64,000 nt of DNA from Achromobacter marplatensis. GTDB taxonomy: Bacteria; Pseudomonadota; Gammaproteobacteria; Burkholderiales; Burkholderiaceae_B. The translations under genes and the position numbers were made by a program. Below the pieces are notes generated by a model. It made no database searches. It was not told the origin of the DNA and worked only from the letters and a program-made list of their open reading frames with translations. The DNA is taken from NCBI RefSeq assembly GCF_002209535.1, contig NZ_NJIG01000001.1, positions 372,001 to 436,000 of the forward strand. Reading direction: 5' to 3'. Shown one piece after another: positions 36,431 to 45,052 of this stretch (positions within the stretch are counted from its first letter, which is position 1; every line of letters begins with the position of its first letter).

Positions 36431-37063
36431 TCAGTGCTCGGCCGGGATGCCAAGTTGCGAGAACAACTCGGCGTGGCGGGCGGCCTGAGACGAAAAGCGT
36501 AGCCGTGCGGCACTGACGATTTGTATCAGTTCCGACAAGGCTACGCTAAATTCTTGATTAATAATAACATATTCGCATTCAGGCGCGTGGGCGATTTCGC
36601 CGCCCGCGGCCATGAGTCGGCGCGCGATCACCTGGGGCGCATCCTGGCCCCGCGCCTTGAGCCGGCTTTCGAGTTCATCGATGGACGGCGGCAGCACGAA
36701 AATACCGATTGCACTGGGGAAACGTTGCTTGACCTGGCGGGCGCCTTGCCAATCGATCTCGAGCAGAACGTCACGGCCTTCGCGGGTAGCGGCGTCGATA
36801 CGGTCGCGCGGCGTGCCGTAGAAATTGCCGTGGACTTCCGCCCATTCCAGCAGGTTCTGATCGTCGCGCATGCGCTTGAAGTCGTCAGGCGTCACGAAGC
36901 GGTATTCACGGCCGTCTTCTTCGCCCGGACGGGGCGCGCGCGTGGTGCAGGAAATGGAAAGCTCGATGGAAGGGTCTTGCTGGAGCAAGGCCTTGACCAG
37001 GCTGGACTTGCCCGCGCCGCTGGGCGCGACGACCATGAAGACGTTTCCGGGGTTGGCGTGCAT
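36431..37063 (-). CDS. gmk: guanylate kinase
   Basis: A 210-residue kinase that phosphorylates GMP to GDP. P-loop [11 protein letters not shown] is at ~residue 13-23, the GMP-binding part includes [20 protein letters not shown] and [12 protein letters not shown], and [16 protein letters not shown] follows. It is the first gene of the gmk-rpoZ-spoT set here. In this bacterial group yicC commonly precedes gmk; here yicC is 9.6 kb away on the same strand. Confidence 0.97.
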   Translation of the reverse strand: MHANPGNVFMVVAPSGAGKSSLVKALLQQDPSIELSISCTTRAPRPGEEDGREYRFVTPDDFKRMRDDQNLLEWAEVHGNFYGTPRDRIDAATREGRDVLLEIDWQGARQVKQRFPSAIGIFVLPPSIDELESRLKARGQDAPQVIARRLMAAGGEIAHAPECEYVIINQEFSVALSELIQIVSAARLRFSSQAARHAELFSQLGIPAEH

Positions 37064-37190
37064 GAATATGACCGGCGTGTGATGCTAAGACCGGAAGTCT
37101 AGCAAATCGCGCGGCCCGGCAGGGGGAAAACCCGCTGTCGGGCCATGCGATTTATGCGTGCCACGCGGCTGCGCGGCGACCGCCTGCCTG

Positions 37191-38114
37191 TCAGCCGGCG
37201 GGTTTGGCGGCGGCCTGGATCAGCTTGCCGCCCGGCGCCGGGGAATCGCTGCCCAGCAAATGCCCGTTGATTTCGATGCCGTAGAGCGAATCGTCCGAAT
37301 CGTGATACTTCGCCCGCGTGGCTGCGACGGACCCTGCGTAGCGCGGATCCTGCGGGCGTTCATGCGCGTTCATGAAATAGGCCACATCCCAGGCTTCCTG
37401 GTCGCTCAGCATGCCGGCCTGGCCCAGCGGCATGTTGGCCTTGATGAAGCCGGCGGCGTTGCCGATCTGATGCATGCCCGCGCCCCAGTTGAATGAGTCG
37501 GCGCCCCACAATGCCGGAAACACCCAGTGCTTGCCGTTCTTCTGGCCCTGGCCGTCTGCGCCGTGGCACACGGCGCAATATTGGCCGTACACCTCGCTGC
37601 CGCGCACGTAATCGGCCTTTTGGGCCGGCGCCGGCAGCTTGCGGTAACCCTGGCCTTCGAGCACTACGCCGGTGGGCGCCTTGCTGGCCAGCCAGAACAT
37701 GTAGCTTTGCAGCGCCGTCAGCGTGGGATCGTCGGCGGCGGGCGCCTTGCCGTTCATGCTGAAGCGGAAACAGCCTTGCAGGCGTTCGGCCAGGGTATTG
37801 ACGTGTTCGTTCTTCGCCCGATACGCGGGATACAGGACGTAGGCCGCCCACATGGGCGCGGAATCGGGGCGGCGTCCGGCATCCAGGTGGCAACTGGCGC
37901 AGTTCAGGTCGTTGCCGACGAACTTGCCGGCCATCTGCGGCGTGTGCAGGAAGATCTGTTCACCCTGGCGCACGATCTTGCCGAACTCGGTGTCTGGGAG
38001 CGATGCCGCCGAAGGCGGCGTGAAGGCGGGGCGGGGATCGGCGGCAAGCGCCGTGGCCGAGAACGCCAGACAGGCGGCAACGGACCCCAGGCGGAAAAGC
38101 GGGAAGCGGATCAT
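37191..38114 (-). CDS. tsdA: thiosulfate dehydrogenase-like dihaem cytochrome c (TsdA)
   Basis: A 307-residue periplasmic cytochrome with signal peptide MIRFPLFRLGSVAACLAFSA..ALA. Two haem sites are visible: CASCH in DLNCASCHLDAGRRPDSAP and CAVCH in GQYCAVCHGADGQGQKNGKH. The Cys 39 residues after the first haem histidine (LQGCFRFSMNGKAP) fits the unusual Cys axial ligand known for the active-site haem of TsdA. Family role: joining two thiosulfates to tetrathionate, or the reverse, with electrons going to a c-type partner. ATG at 38114 overlaps the stop of the upstream cytochrome gene by four bases. Confidence 0.88.
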   Translation of the reverse strand: MIRFPLFRLGSVAACLAFSATALAADPRPAFTPPSAASLPDTEFGKIVRQGEQIFLHTPQMAGKFVGNDLNCASCHLDAGRRPDSAPMWAAYVLYPAYRAKNEHVNTLAERLQGCFRFSMNGKAPAADDPTLTALQSYMFWLASKAPTGVVLEGQGYRKLPAPAQKADYVRGSEVYGQYCAVCHGADGQGQKNGKHWVFPALWGADSFNWGAGMHQIGNAAGFIKANMPLGQAGMLSDQEAWDVAYFMNAHERPQDPRYAGSVAATRAKYHDSDDSLYGIEINGHLLGSDSPAPGGKLIQAAAKPAG

Positions 38115-38815
38115 TGCTTGGTCCCCTCGGCAGCGCCGCCTTGCGCGGCAAGCAGGTCGGCGGCTTTGGGCAGGCCGGCGTAGTAGGCCGACACGGCGTT
38201 GATTTCGGCGTCGGTCAGGCGGGTGGCGACGGCAGGCATCAGGGCCAGCGGGCCGGGCGGGCGCTGGCCTTGCCGCCACGCACGCAATTGGCCGGCGATG
38301 TAGGCCGCGGGTTGGCCCGCCAGACCCGGGAAGTTGTCGCCCACGCCGATGCCGCCAGGACCGTGGCATTGATTACAGGCGGGTACGTTCTTGTCCCAGG
38401 CGCCGCGCGTGGCCAGCCAGGCGCCGGTATCGGCAGGCTTGACGGGGTGCATGGCGGTGGCGGCCAGGCGGTCGATGTTCAGCGGGGAGGGCAGGCTGGC
38501 GTAGTAGCTTGCCACCGCTTGTTGCTGCGCCGGGTCCAGGGCCTTGGCCGTTGCCGCCATGACGGGGCTGACGCGCGAGCCGTTGGCCATGGCTTCCAAT
38601 TGCTCTGCCAGGTACTTGGCGCCGATGCCGGCCAGTTGCGGAAAGCCCGCGGCGGGGTTGCCCTCGCCCCGGGCGCCATGACAGGTGATACAGGCGGGTG
38701 CGCCATTGGCCCCCTGGGTGCTGATCTGTTTGCCGTCAGGCGCGGCTTGGGCGCTGGTGGCTGCGGCGATCAGCGCGCCAAGCGCTAACGCACGCGGAAG
38801 GGACCGTGGGGTCAT
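38111..38815 (-). CDS. tsdB: dihaem cytochrome c4-type protein (TsdB-like partner)
   Basis: A 234-residue periplasmic protein with signal peptide ending AQA-APDG and two c-type haem motifs, CITCH (~residue 42) and CNQCH (~150), each in a cytochrome c4/c553-like half (GARGEGNPAAGFPQLAGIGA and GPGGIGVGDNFPGLAGQPAA). It is the first gene of the pair, and its end overlaps tsdA, so it is most likely the electron acceptor of the thiosulfate dehydrogenase. Heavy-metal or general c4 roles cannot be excluded. Confidence 0.85.
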   Translation of the reverse strand: MTPRSLPRALALGALIAAATSAQAAPDGKQISTQGANGAPACITCHGARGEGNPAAGFPQLAGIGAKYLAEQLEAMANGSRVSPVMAATAKALDPAQQQAVASYYASLPSPLNIDRLAATAMHPVKPADTGAWLATRGAWDKNVPACNQCHGPGGIGVGDNFPGLAGQPAAYIAGQLRAWRQGQRPPGPLALMPAVATRLTDAEINAVSAYYAGLPKAADLLAAQGGAAEGTKQ

Positions 38816-38884
38816 GGTTGCCTGCTCCGAGGAATGTTATTGGATTTTGAGTAATAAGCTAATTTCCATAAATTATATAAAGAC

Positions 38885-38898
38885 TTGTGACAGATCAA
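38885..38898. promoter_or_regulatory. FNR/CRP-like site TTGTGACAGATCAA
   Basis: TTGTG-N4-ATCAA matches the FNR consensus TTGAT-N4-ATCAA at 8 of 10 core positions. It is centred 76 bp upstream of the tsdB start, inside the AT-rich leader of the cytochrome operon. Control by an FNR/Anr-type or CRP-type protein is inferred from this match and the electron-transfer role of the genes. Confidence 0.42.
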
Positions 38899-39046
38899 CG
38901 CGAAATCGTCGGCTTGAGTGCGCGCATCCGCGTTTCTTTTGCTTGCGTGGCAGGGGGCGAAAGTGTGTCGACGCTGCTAACTTTGCTTGCAGCATCGGGA
39001 CAATGATTGCGGTAGGATCACGGCGGTTGAGAACAAGGAGAATCCG

Positions 39047-39817
39047 ATGCATACGAACGAGATCGAACCGCCCCGCGTTGCCCTGGTGACCGGCGCCGGC
39101 ACAGGAATTGGACGCGCCGTGGCGCTGGAATTCCTGGCCCAGGGCTATCGCGTGGTGTTGGCCGGCCGCCGCCGCGAGCCGCTGGAAGCCACCCGCACTG
39201 CCGCAGGCGAAGACGGCGTGAGAGCGCTGGTCGTGCCTACCGACGTGACGGACGAGAACGCCGTGCGTGATCTGTTCGACACGGCGCAGCGCGAATACGG
39301 CCGGCTGGACGTGCTGTTCAACAATGCGGGCCGCGGTGCGCCGGCGATGCCCATTGAGGAATTGCCGGTAGCGGTTTGGCGCGACGTCGTCGACACCAAC
39401 CTGACGGGTATGTTCCTGTGCGCGCAAGCCGCCATCCGCATCATGAAGGCGCAAACGCCGCAAGGCGGCCGCATCATCAATAACGGTTCGATCTCATCGC
39501 ACGCGCCGCGTCCGTTCTCCATCGCCTATACGGCGACCAAGCACGCGGTGACAGGGCTGACCAAATCGATTTCGCTGGATTGCCGGCCCTATAGCATTGC
39601 CTGCGGCCAGATCGACATCGGCAATGCCGCTACCGACATGACCGAGCGCATGGCGGCCGGCATCCTGCAGGCGGACGGCAGCACGAAGGTCGAGCCCCGG
39701 ATGGACGTGGCGCATGTGGCGCAGGCGGTTGCCGCCATGGCGCGCCTGCCGCTGGAGGCCAACGTGCAGTTCATGACGATCATGGCGACGAACATGCCTT
39801 TCGTGGGCCGCGGCTGA
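39047..39817 (+). CDS. short-chain dehydrogenase/reductase
   Basis: A 256-residue NAD(P)-dependent oxidoreductase. Rossmann motif [13 protein letters not shown] (~residue 15-27), NNAG at ~93, catalytic Ser in [15 protein letters not shown] and Tyr-x3-Lys in [12 protein letters not shown] are all present. AAGGAG at 39035-39040 sets the ATG at 39047. The substrate cannot be told. It stands alone, divergent from the tsdBA cytochromes, with its own terminator. Confidence 0.92.
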   Translation: MHTNEIEPPRVALVTGAGTGIGRAVALEFLAQGYRVVLAGRRREPLEATRTAAGEDGVRALVVPTDVTDENAVRDLFDTAQREYGRLDVLFNNAGRGAPAMPIEELPVAVWRDVVDTNLTGMFLCAQAAIRIMKAQTPQGGRIINNGSISSHAPRPFSIAYTATKHAVTGLTKSISLDCRPYSIACGQIDIGNAATDMTERMAAGILQADGSTKVEPRMDVAHVAQAVAAMARLPLEANVQFMTIMATNMPFVGRG

Positions 39818-39874
39818 ACGCGCAAACGGCCCGCGGCGGGTAATGCCCGCGGCAGGCTCGTCGATGTTCCCAGG

Positions 39875-39900
39875 AAAGGCGCCCGGCAGGCGCCTTTTTT
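39875..39900 (+). terminator. intrinsic terminator after SDR gene
   Basis: AAAGGCGC (39875-39882) pairs with GCGCCTTT (39890-39897) around a seven-base loop, followed by a run of T to 39900. It lies 57 bp after the SDR stop and upstream of the convergent NlpC/P60 gene. Confidence 0.88.
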
Positions 39901-39925
39901 CCGCCTGGACTTGCAGCAGTCGCGC

Positions 39926-40522
39926 TTAGCGCGATGCCTGGGCCAGCATCTGGCCCTGCGTCGAATCCAGGTAGCGCCGCGCGCCGACGTAGCGCTTGGT
40001 CCAGTAAGGATTCTTCATTTCGTCGACACGCACCTTCGTGCCGCGCCGCGGCGCGTGGACGAACTTGTTCTGGCCGATATAGATGCCGACGTGCGACGTC
40101 ACGCCGCGCCCGCGCGTGGCGAAGAACACCAGGTCACCGGGACGCAGTTCTTTCTTGTTGGACACGGATTCCCCTTCGGTGCGCTGCGCGCGTGCCGTGC
40201 GGGGGAGTTCGAGTCCGGCGATTTCGCGGAACACGTACAGGACGAGGCCGCTGCAATCGAAGCCTTCGGCGTCGTCGCCGCCCCAGCTGTAGGGGGTACC
40301 GATGGCGTCCAGGCCGGCTTGCACGACGCGTTCACGCAGGGTGGGAACGGTGGGCTCTTGCGCCAGGCGCAGGCCGCTGAGCGTCGGGCGGGCTTGCTCG
40401 GCGGGGATGGACGCCTGGGCGGCGCCGGGAATCCAGGAAAGGGTCAGGGCCAGAAGGGGGGCTGACAGGAAAACGGGAATGCTGAAATTGGCAATTCGGA
40501 CTTTTCGCGTGGGCGGAGTCAT
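39926..40522 (-). CDS. NlpC/P60 (C40) cell-wall peptidase
   Basis: A 198-residue exported protein: a basic N-terminus and hydrophobic stretch (IPVFLSAPLLALTLSWIPGA) form a signal peptide ending near AQA-SIPA. The C40 domain has catalytic Cys in GFDCSGLVLYVFRE, His in SHVGIYIGQNKFVHAPR, preceded by GTPYSWGGDDAEG. It should cut peptidoglycan stem peptides (D,L-endopeptidase). It is monocistronic. The AT-rich stretch at about 40622-40660 with TATAAT (minus strand, 40626-40631) is a likely promoter zone. Confidence 0.92.
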   Translation of the reverse strand: MTPPTRKVRIANFSIPVFLSAPLLALTLSWIPGAAQASIPAEQARPTLSGLRLAQEPTVPTLRERVVQAGLDAIGTPYSWGGDDAEGFDCSGLVLYVFREIAGLELPRTARAQRTEGESVSNKKELRPGDLVFFATRGRGVTSHVGIYIGQNKFVHAPRRGTKVRVDEMKNPYWTKRYVGARRYLDSTQGQMLAQASR

Positions 40523-40736
40523 TACGTCACTTCAAAAATCGGAGTGGGCGGCATGGCTTTGCCCAGAGGGGGCAAGCCGGCGGAAAGGGGTGCATCCGGC
40601 GGGCGCACGCCCCGGATGCTCGCAAATTATAATGGAATAAAGTTTCATTACATTTGTAGTGCAATGCAGCATTATTTGGACGCTGCCGTTACGCCGCGCC
40701 CCGGGCGAAACGTAACGGCCACAGCAAATAGGCCTG

Positions 40737-42836
40737 TCAGAAGCTGCCGCGCAGGCCGACCATCACGGCGCGGCCACCTTCGGGGGCCACGTCGCGCAGC
40801 ACCGAGGTCGCGTAACGGATGTCCTGGTTAGTCAGGTTGATGCCGCGCACGTAGGCCTGCCATTGCACCCCGGTGGCCTTGAACCGGTAACCGGCGTTGG
40901 CGTCCAGGCTGTAATAGCCGGGCGTGGACGTGTCGTTGGCGGGGTGGTCGTGCTGGGCGAACGCCTTGGACACGCTCACGCCCGCGCTATACGGGCCATA
41001 GCCGTAATCCAGCGCCACGCGCAGGCGCAACGGAGGGATGCGGGGCAACGAGCGCCCGGTATCCCGGTTACGCGATACCGTGTAGTCGCCCGACAGGCCC
41101 AAATCCAGCGCGTGGCCGTCGCGCTGCAGGATGCGGGTGACGTTTTCCGCCTCCAGGCCGTACAGGCGTGCGGAGACACCCTGGTAGCGCGCCTCGGGCA
41201 GGGCGCCGTCGTCGCCGGCTGCCACCACGTCGCCATCGTCGTTCCGATAGCGGCCGGTGTTCGTCTCTGCCAGATAGTTGGCGAAGCTGCTGTAGAACAC
41301 GCCCACGCTGCCGTGATCCGTGCCGTCCTTGTATCGCAACGACAAATCGCCGGACCAGGCGCGCTCCTTGCCCAGGTTCTGGTCTCCGACCAGATATTGG
41401 CCGGTGGCGGCGTGCGGGCCGTTGGCGTACAGCTCATAGAACGTCGGTGCGCGTTCGGTGTAGGCGCCGTTGGCCGCCAGCGACCAGACCGGGGTCAGCT
41501 TGTAGATGCCGCCCAGCGAAAAACTGCCTGCTGTGAAGCTGCGGCGGGCCGAATCGTCGAACCGGTCGTTGCCGCCCGCTGCCGGGCTTAGCCGCGTGTG
41601 ATCCATGCGGGCGCCGGCCGACAGCGTCAGGCGCTCGGTCAGGTTCCATTCCTCAAGCGCGAAAAGGGCGGCGGAATCGGTGTCGGTGGTCGGCACCAGC
41701 GCTTCGTCTCCCAATGCCGAAAAGCGCGTCTGGCCCAGTTGCAGCCCGACCACGCCGTGCAGCGGGCCAATGTCGGCGTGCCGGGCTTCAAGGCGCGCCT
41801 CATAACCGCGGTTCTTGAAAACCGTGCCGGTTTCGCCATCTTCGATTTCCTTGTGCTGGTAGTCGGTATAGGCGAAGTTCAGCTTGATGCTCTGGAACGG
41901 ACCGGTCAGGTCGCGCAGTTCACCGGCCAGGCCGAAGCGTTCCTGGTGCATCTTGAGGCGCACGTCGGCTTCGGCGACCGAACCGTAATTGGAGTCGTAA
42001 CCGCTGTAGGACAGGCCGGCGTAGCCGTGTTCGCCGGTCCAGGACATGCCCAGCGCGCCGCCGCTGGCCTCGCCGTCGCTGTTGGGCAGGCGATCGCGGG
42101 GCTGGTCGGCGTCGGGGCCGTCGGCGGCGCGCTGCGTGGCGGTGCGGGCGTAGCCGGGAATGCGCAGCGTGCCGGTCTTGCGGCCGAAGACGTCCGCATG
42201 GATGGCGAAGGTGCCGTCGCCGCCTTCCAGTTGGACGGCGCCGTTGCGGTCATTGTTGGCGCCGCCATAACTGCCGCCCACGTCGCCATGGATGCCATCG
42301 ATGGGTTCGGTGGGGATGCGGTTGTCCAGCGTGTTGACGACGCCGCCGATGGCGTTGCCGCCATACAGCAGGGCGGCGGGCCCGCGCAGGATCTCGACGC
42401 GGTTGGTCGATAACGGGTCTTGCGGCACGGCGTGATCAAACGACAGCGAGGACGCGTCCAGCGTGCCGACGCCGTTGTTCAGCAAACGGATGCGGTCTCC
42501 ATCCAGCCCGCGGATGATGGGTCGGCCCACCATGGGGCCATAGCTGGTGGTGGACACACCGGGCAGCCCGTTCAGTGTTTCACCCAGGTTGGAGCCGCGC
42601 CGCAGATCCAGCTCCTGCCCTTGAAGGACCGTAGAAGGCGAGGCCAGCGCGTCGCTGCCCAGTGGGTTGGCGGTGATGATGACGGGCGACAGCGTGGCGG
42701 TGTCGGGGGCGGCCTGCGCGCGGACTGCGGCGGGCAAGGCCAGGGGCAGGACAGACAGGCAGGCAAGTGCCAGCGGACGCAAGGCGAAGGCGCGCAGGGG
42801 CGCGCGTTCCCCGGCGGGGACGGTCGGAAAATTCAT
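40737..42836 (-). CDS. TonB-dependent outer-membrane receptor, ZnuD-like
   Basis: A 699-residue receptor. The signal peptide region ends near VRA-QAAP. The plug domain has GETLNGLPGVSTTSYGPMVG then RPIIRGLDGDRIRLLNNGVG, and VEILRGPAALLYGGNAIGGV. The remainder is a 22-strand barrel ending in VMVGLRGSF with terminal Phe. The plug closely resembles that of the zinc receptor ZnuD (GRPIIRG, DASSLSFDHAVPQDPL). A short His-rich loop (AFAQHDHPAND) occurs late. It follows a DUF2946 gene by 77 bp, an association seen with metal uptake. Zinc is the best guess; copper or a metallophore remains possible. Confidence 0.88.
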   Translation of the reverse strand: MNFPTVPAGERAPLRAFALRPLALACLSVLPLALPAAVRAQAAPDTATLSPVIITANPLGSDALASPSTVLQGQELDLRRGSNLGETLNGLPGVSTTSYGPMVGRPIIRGLDGDRIRLLNNGVGTLDASSLSFDHAVPQDPLSTNRVEILRGPAALLYGGNAIGGVVNTLDNRIPTEPIDGIHGDVGGSYGGANNDRNGAVQLEGGDGTFAIHADVFGRKTGTLRIPGYARTATQRAADGPDADQPRDRLPNSDGEASGGALGMSWTGEHGYAGLSYSGYDSNYGSVAEADVRLKMHQERFGLAGELRDLTGPFQSIKLNFAYTDYQHKEIEDGETGTVFKNRGYEARLEARHADIGPLHGVVGLQLGQTRFSALGDEALVPTTDTDSAALFALEEWNLTERLTLSAGARMDHTRLSPAAGGNDRFDDSARRSFTAGSFSLGGIYKLTPVWSLAANGAYTERAPTFYELYANGPHAATGQYLVGDQNLGKERAWSGDLSLRYKDGTDHGSVGVFYSSFANYLAETNTGRYRNDDGDVVAAGDDGALPEARYQGVSARLYGLEAENVTRILQRDGHALDLGLSGDYTVSRNRDTGRSLPRIPPLRLRVALDYGYGPYSAGVSVSKAFAQHDHPANDTSTPGYYSLDANAGYRFKATGVQWQAYVRGINLTNQDIRYATSVLRDVAPEGGRAVMVGLRGSF

Positions 42837-42913
42837 GGTGGCAATCCAGGGTGCCGGCGAGACGGCCGGCGGATGAAATCGGCGCCGCTACAAGGCGGCT
42901 GAAAAGTCGGATT

Positions 42914-43267
42914 TCAGGCCTGGAAGGGCGGGGCGCGGGATTGGAACCAGGTTCCGCCGACGGCGGTGGTGCCGGCGGGCAGGTGGGCAACCGGCGCCGC
43001 AGGGGCGGCGTCCCCGCCGACCCACGCGAACGACGACGGCAGCGTCGCGTCCAGCACATCCCATAGTTGGCACAGGTCGCAATGGCCCAGCTTTTCATGC
43101 GGGTGGGCATCGTCCTGGCTGGCGGCGGGCGCCTCGCCCAGATGCGACAGCGCATGGCGCAGGCTGCCCATCGGCGCCAGCAGCAGGCAAACGGACAGCC
43201 AGGCAAGCACGGCCCAGCGCGCGTAGGGCGGCGGGGCGGCGTGGCGGTGGCCTGGCAGGGGCGGCAT
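42914..43267 (-). CDS. DUF2946-like small protein, possible metal-related
   Basis: A 117-residue protein from ATG 43267. It has one hydrophobic segment (WAVLAWLSVCLLLAPMGSL, residues ~18-36), then HALSHLG and a Cys-His-rich patch HPHEKLGHCDLCQLWDVLDA, the type of metal-binding motif found in DUF2946 proteins. The same frame runs up to an ATG at 43369, but that part crosses a perfect inverted repeat and AT-rich DNA, so it is more likely promoter. It is first in an operon with the TonB receptor and may capture or deliver the metal in the periplasm. Confidence 0.66.
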   Translation of the reverse strand: MPPLPGHRHAAPPPYARWAVLAWLSVCLLLAPMGSLRHALSHLGEAPAASQDDAHPHEKLGHCDLCQLWDVLDATLPSSFAWVGGDAAPAAPVAHLPAGTTAVGGTWFQSRAPPFQA

Positions 43268-43299
43268 GGACGAAGGGGACAGGAAATTCGAAGAATCGG

Positions 43300-43324
43300 A
43301 ATGATATATTGTTTCTATATCATT
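43300..43324. promoter_or_regulatory. inverted repeat AATGATATA-N7-TATATCATT
   Basis: A perfect 9-bp inverted repeat with spacer TTGTTTC lies in the 153-bp region between the divergent DUF2946/TonB-receptor operon and amn. Each arm differs at one base from the arm AATGTTATA of the E. coli Zur site, but the spacer is 7 bp instead of 1. A Fur-family regulator, Zur above all, is the inferred binder, in line with a ZnuD-like target. Confidence 0.55.
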
Positions 43325-43420
43325 GGCGACGTCACCGCTGGCCCCGCACGCCGGAATATGACGCTTCATCTGCCACGCGGTCGGGCATAATCGGCAGACA
43401 AGAAAGCGGAGTAAAGCTCA

Positions 43421-44920
43421 ATGATGAATGCAGTCCACCCTTTGTCGTCGATGAACCGGCCCGATGCCATGCCTTTTGAACCATTCCAGGATGCCCAGGC
43501 CGCGGTGGACCGGTTGGCCGAGATCTATGCGCGCAACACGGCTTTCCTGCGTGCCGCGTTCCGCGAGGTCCTGAACGGCACCGGCAACGGCCGCGAGCGC
43601 GCCCGTGCGTACTACCCGGCCATCCGCATCGTGGTTGAAACCTACGACCCGATCGACACGCGCCTGTCCTATGGCCATGTGGCCGAACCCGGCATTTACC
43701 AGACCACCGTCACGCAGCCCGAACTGTTCCGCGACTACCTGATCGAGCAAGTCGGCCAACTGCTGCAGAACCACCGCGTGGCGGTCGAAGTCGGCGAATC
43801 CGATTCCCCCATCCCGCTGCATTTCGCGTTTCCGGAAGGCGCCTATGTCGAAGGCGAGCACCTGGAGGCGCTCAAGCGCCCGTTGCGCGACCTGTTCGAC
43901 GTGCCGGACCTGGCCGTGACCGACGACGCCATCGTCAACGGCTCGTGGCGCGGCAAGGAGGGCGAACCCAAGCCGCTGGCGCCGTTTACCGCCCAGCGCG
44001 TGGATTATTCGCTGCACCGCCTGCAGCACTACACCTCGACCGCGCCGGCGCACTTCCAGAATTTCGTGCTGTTCACCAACTACCAGTTCTATGTCGACGA
44101 GTTCTGCGCCCGCGCCCGCGCGCTGATGGCCAGCGGCAACGAGGACTACGACATGCTGGTCGAGCCCGGCAACCGCATCACGCGCCGCGGCGAAAGCGGC
44201 CCGGGCGATGAGGGGCAGGCCGCGCGCTTGCCGCAGATGCCCGCGTACCACCTGGTGCGCGGCGACCATTCCGGCATCACCCTGGTGAACATCGGCGTGG
44301 GCCCGTCCAACGCCAAGACCATCACCGACCACATCGCCGTGCTGCGCCCGCATGCCTGGCTGATGCTGGGCCACTGCGCGGGCCTGCGCGATTCCCAACG
44401 CTTGGGCGACTACGTGCTGGCCCACGGCTACGTGCGCGAAGACCACGTCCTGGACGCCGATCTGCCCACCTGGGTGCCGGTCCCGGCGCTTGCCGAAGTG
44501 CAGGTGGCGCTGGAGCAGGCGGTGGAAGAAGTGGCGGGGCTGTCCGGCTGGGACTTGAAGCGCATCATGCGCACCGGCACGGTCGCCACCATCGACAACC
44601 GCAACTGGGAATTGCGCGACCATGTGGAACTGGTCGAGCGGTTCGCGCAGTCGCGGGCGATCGCGCTGGATATGGAATCGGCCACTATCGCGGCTAACGG
44701 ATTCCGCTTTCGCGTGCCCTACGGCACGCTGCTGTGCGTATCCGACAAGCCGTTGCACGGCGAACTGAAGCTGCCCGGCATGGCCAGCGTGTTCTATCGC
44801 CGGCAGGTCAACCAGCATCTGGAGATCGGCATTCGGGCGCTGGAGCGGCTGCGCGACATGCCGCCGGAGCGGCTGCATTCGCGCAAACTGCGCACCTTCA
44901 TGGAAACCGCTTTCCAATAG
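43421..44920 (+). CDS. amn: AMP nucleosidase
   Basis: A 499-residue enzyme that hydrolyses AMP to adenine and ribose 5-phosphate. The N-terminal regulatory half has the family stretch RARAYYPAIRIVVETYDPID then TRLSYGHV. The C-terminal half is a nucleoside-phosphorylase-like domain: GITLVNIGVGPSNAKTITDH, HAWLMLGHCAGLRDSQRLGD, and ALDMESATIAANGFRFRVPY with the catalytic region. Several ATG codons lie near the start (43421, 43424, 43451); the first has AAGCGGAG upstream. Cytosolic; it helps balance the adenylate pool. Confidence 0.95.
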   Translation: MMNAVHPLSSMNRPDAMPFEPFQDAQAAVDRLAEIYARNTAFLRAAFREVLNGTGNGRERARAYYPAIRIVVETYDPIDTRLSYGHVAEPGIYQTTVTQPELFRDYLIEQVGQLLQNHRVAVEVGESDSPIPLHFAFPEGAYVEGEHLEALKRPLRDLFDVPDLAVTDDAIVNGSWRGKEGEPKPLAPFTAQRVDYSLHRLQHYTSTAPAHFQNFVLFTNYQFYVDEFCARARALMASGNEDYDMLVEPGNRITRRGESGPGDEGQAARLPQMPAYHLVRGDHSGITLVNIGVGPSNAKTITDHIAVLRPHAWLMLGHCAGLRDSQRLGDYVLAHGYVREDHVLDADLPTWVPVPALAEVQVALEQAVEEVAGLSGWDLKRIMRTGTVATIDNRNWELRDHVELVERFAQSRAIALDMESATIAANGFRFRVPYGTLLCVSDKPLHGELKLPGMASVFYRRQVNQHLEIGIRALERLRDMPPERLHSRKLRTFMETAFQ

Positions 44921-44936
44921 CAGGATCTGTCCCCAA

Positions 44937-44966
44937 CGCCCCGCCATTTTTCGCGGCGGGGCGGTT
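44937..44966 (+). terminator. terminator after amn
   Basis: CGCCCCGCC (44937-44945) pairs with GGCGGGGCG (44955-44963) around a nine-base loop, followed by a short GTTT. It lies 17 bp past the amn stop. Confidence 0.7.
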
Positions 44967-45052
44967 TGCGCTATTCTCGCGCGTTGCCCGGTAATCCCAA
45001 GGCATCCGCAGCGCATCGCACGGGTGCCTTCACGACGTGAAGGAAAAGCATT

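Noticed and set aside
39826-39856. GC-rich repeat CCCGCGG...CCCGCGG after the SDR gene
   Set aside because: A short repeated palindromic word that is common in such GC-rich DNA; the true terminator is the stem at 39875-39900.
43268-43369. Longer start for the DUF2946-like protein
   Set aside because: The added 34 codons run across a perfect inverted repeat and AT-rich promoter-like DNA and show no homologous character.
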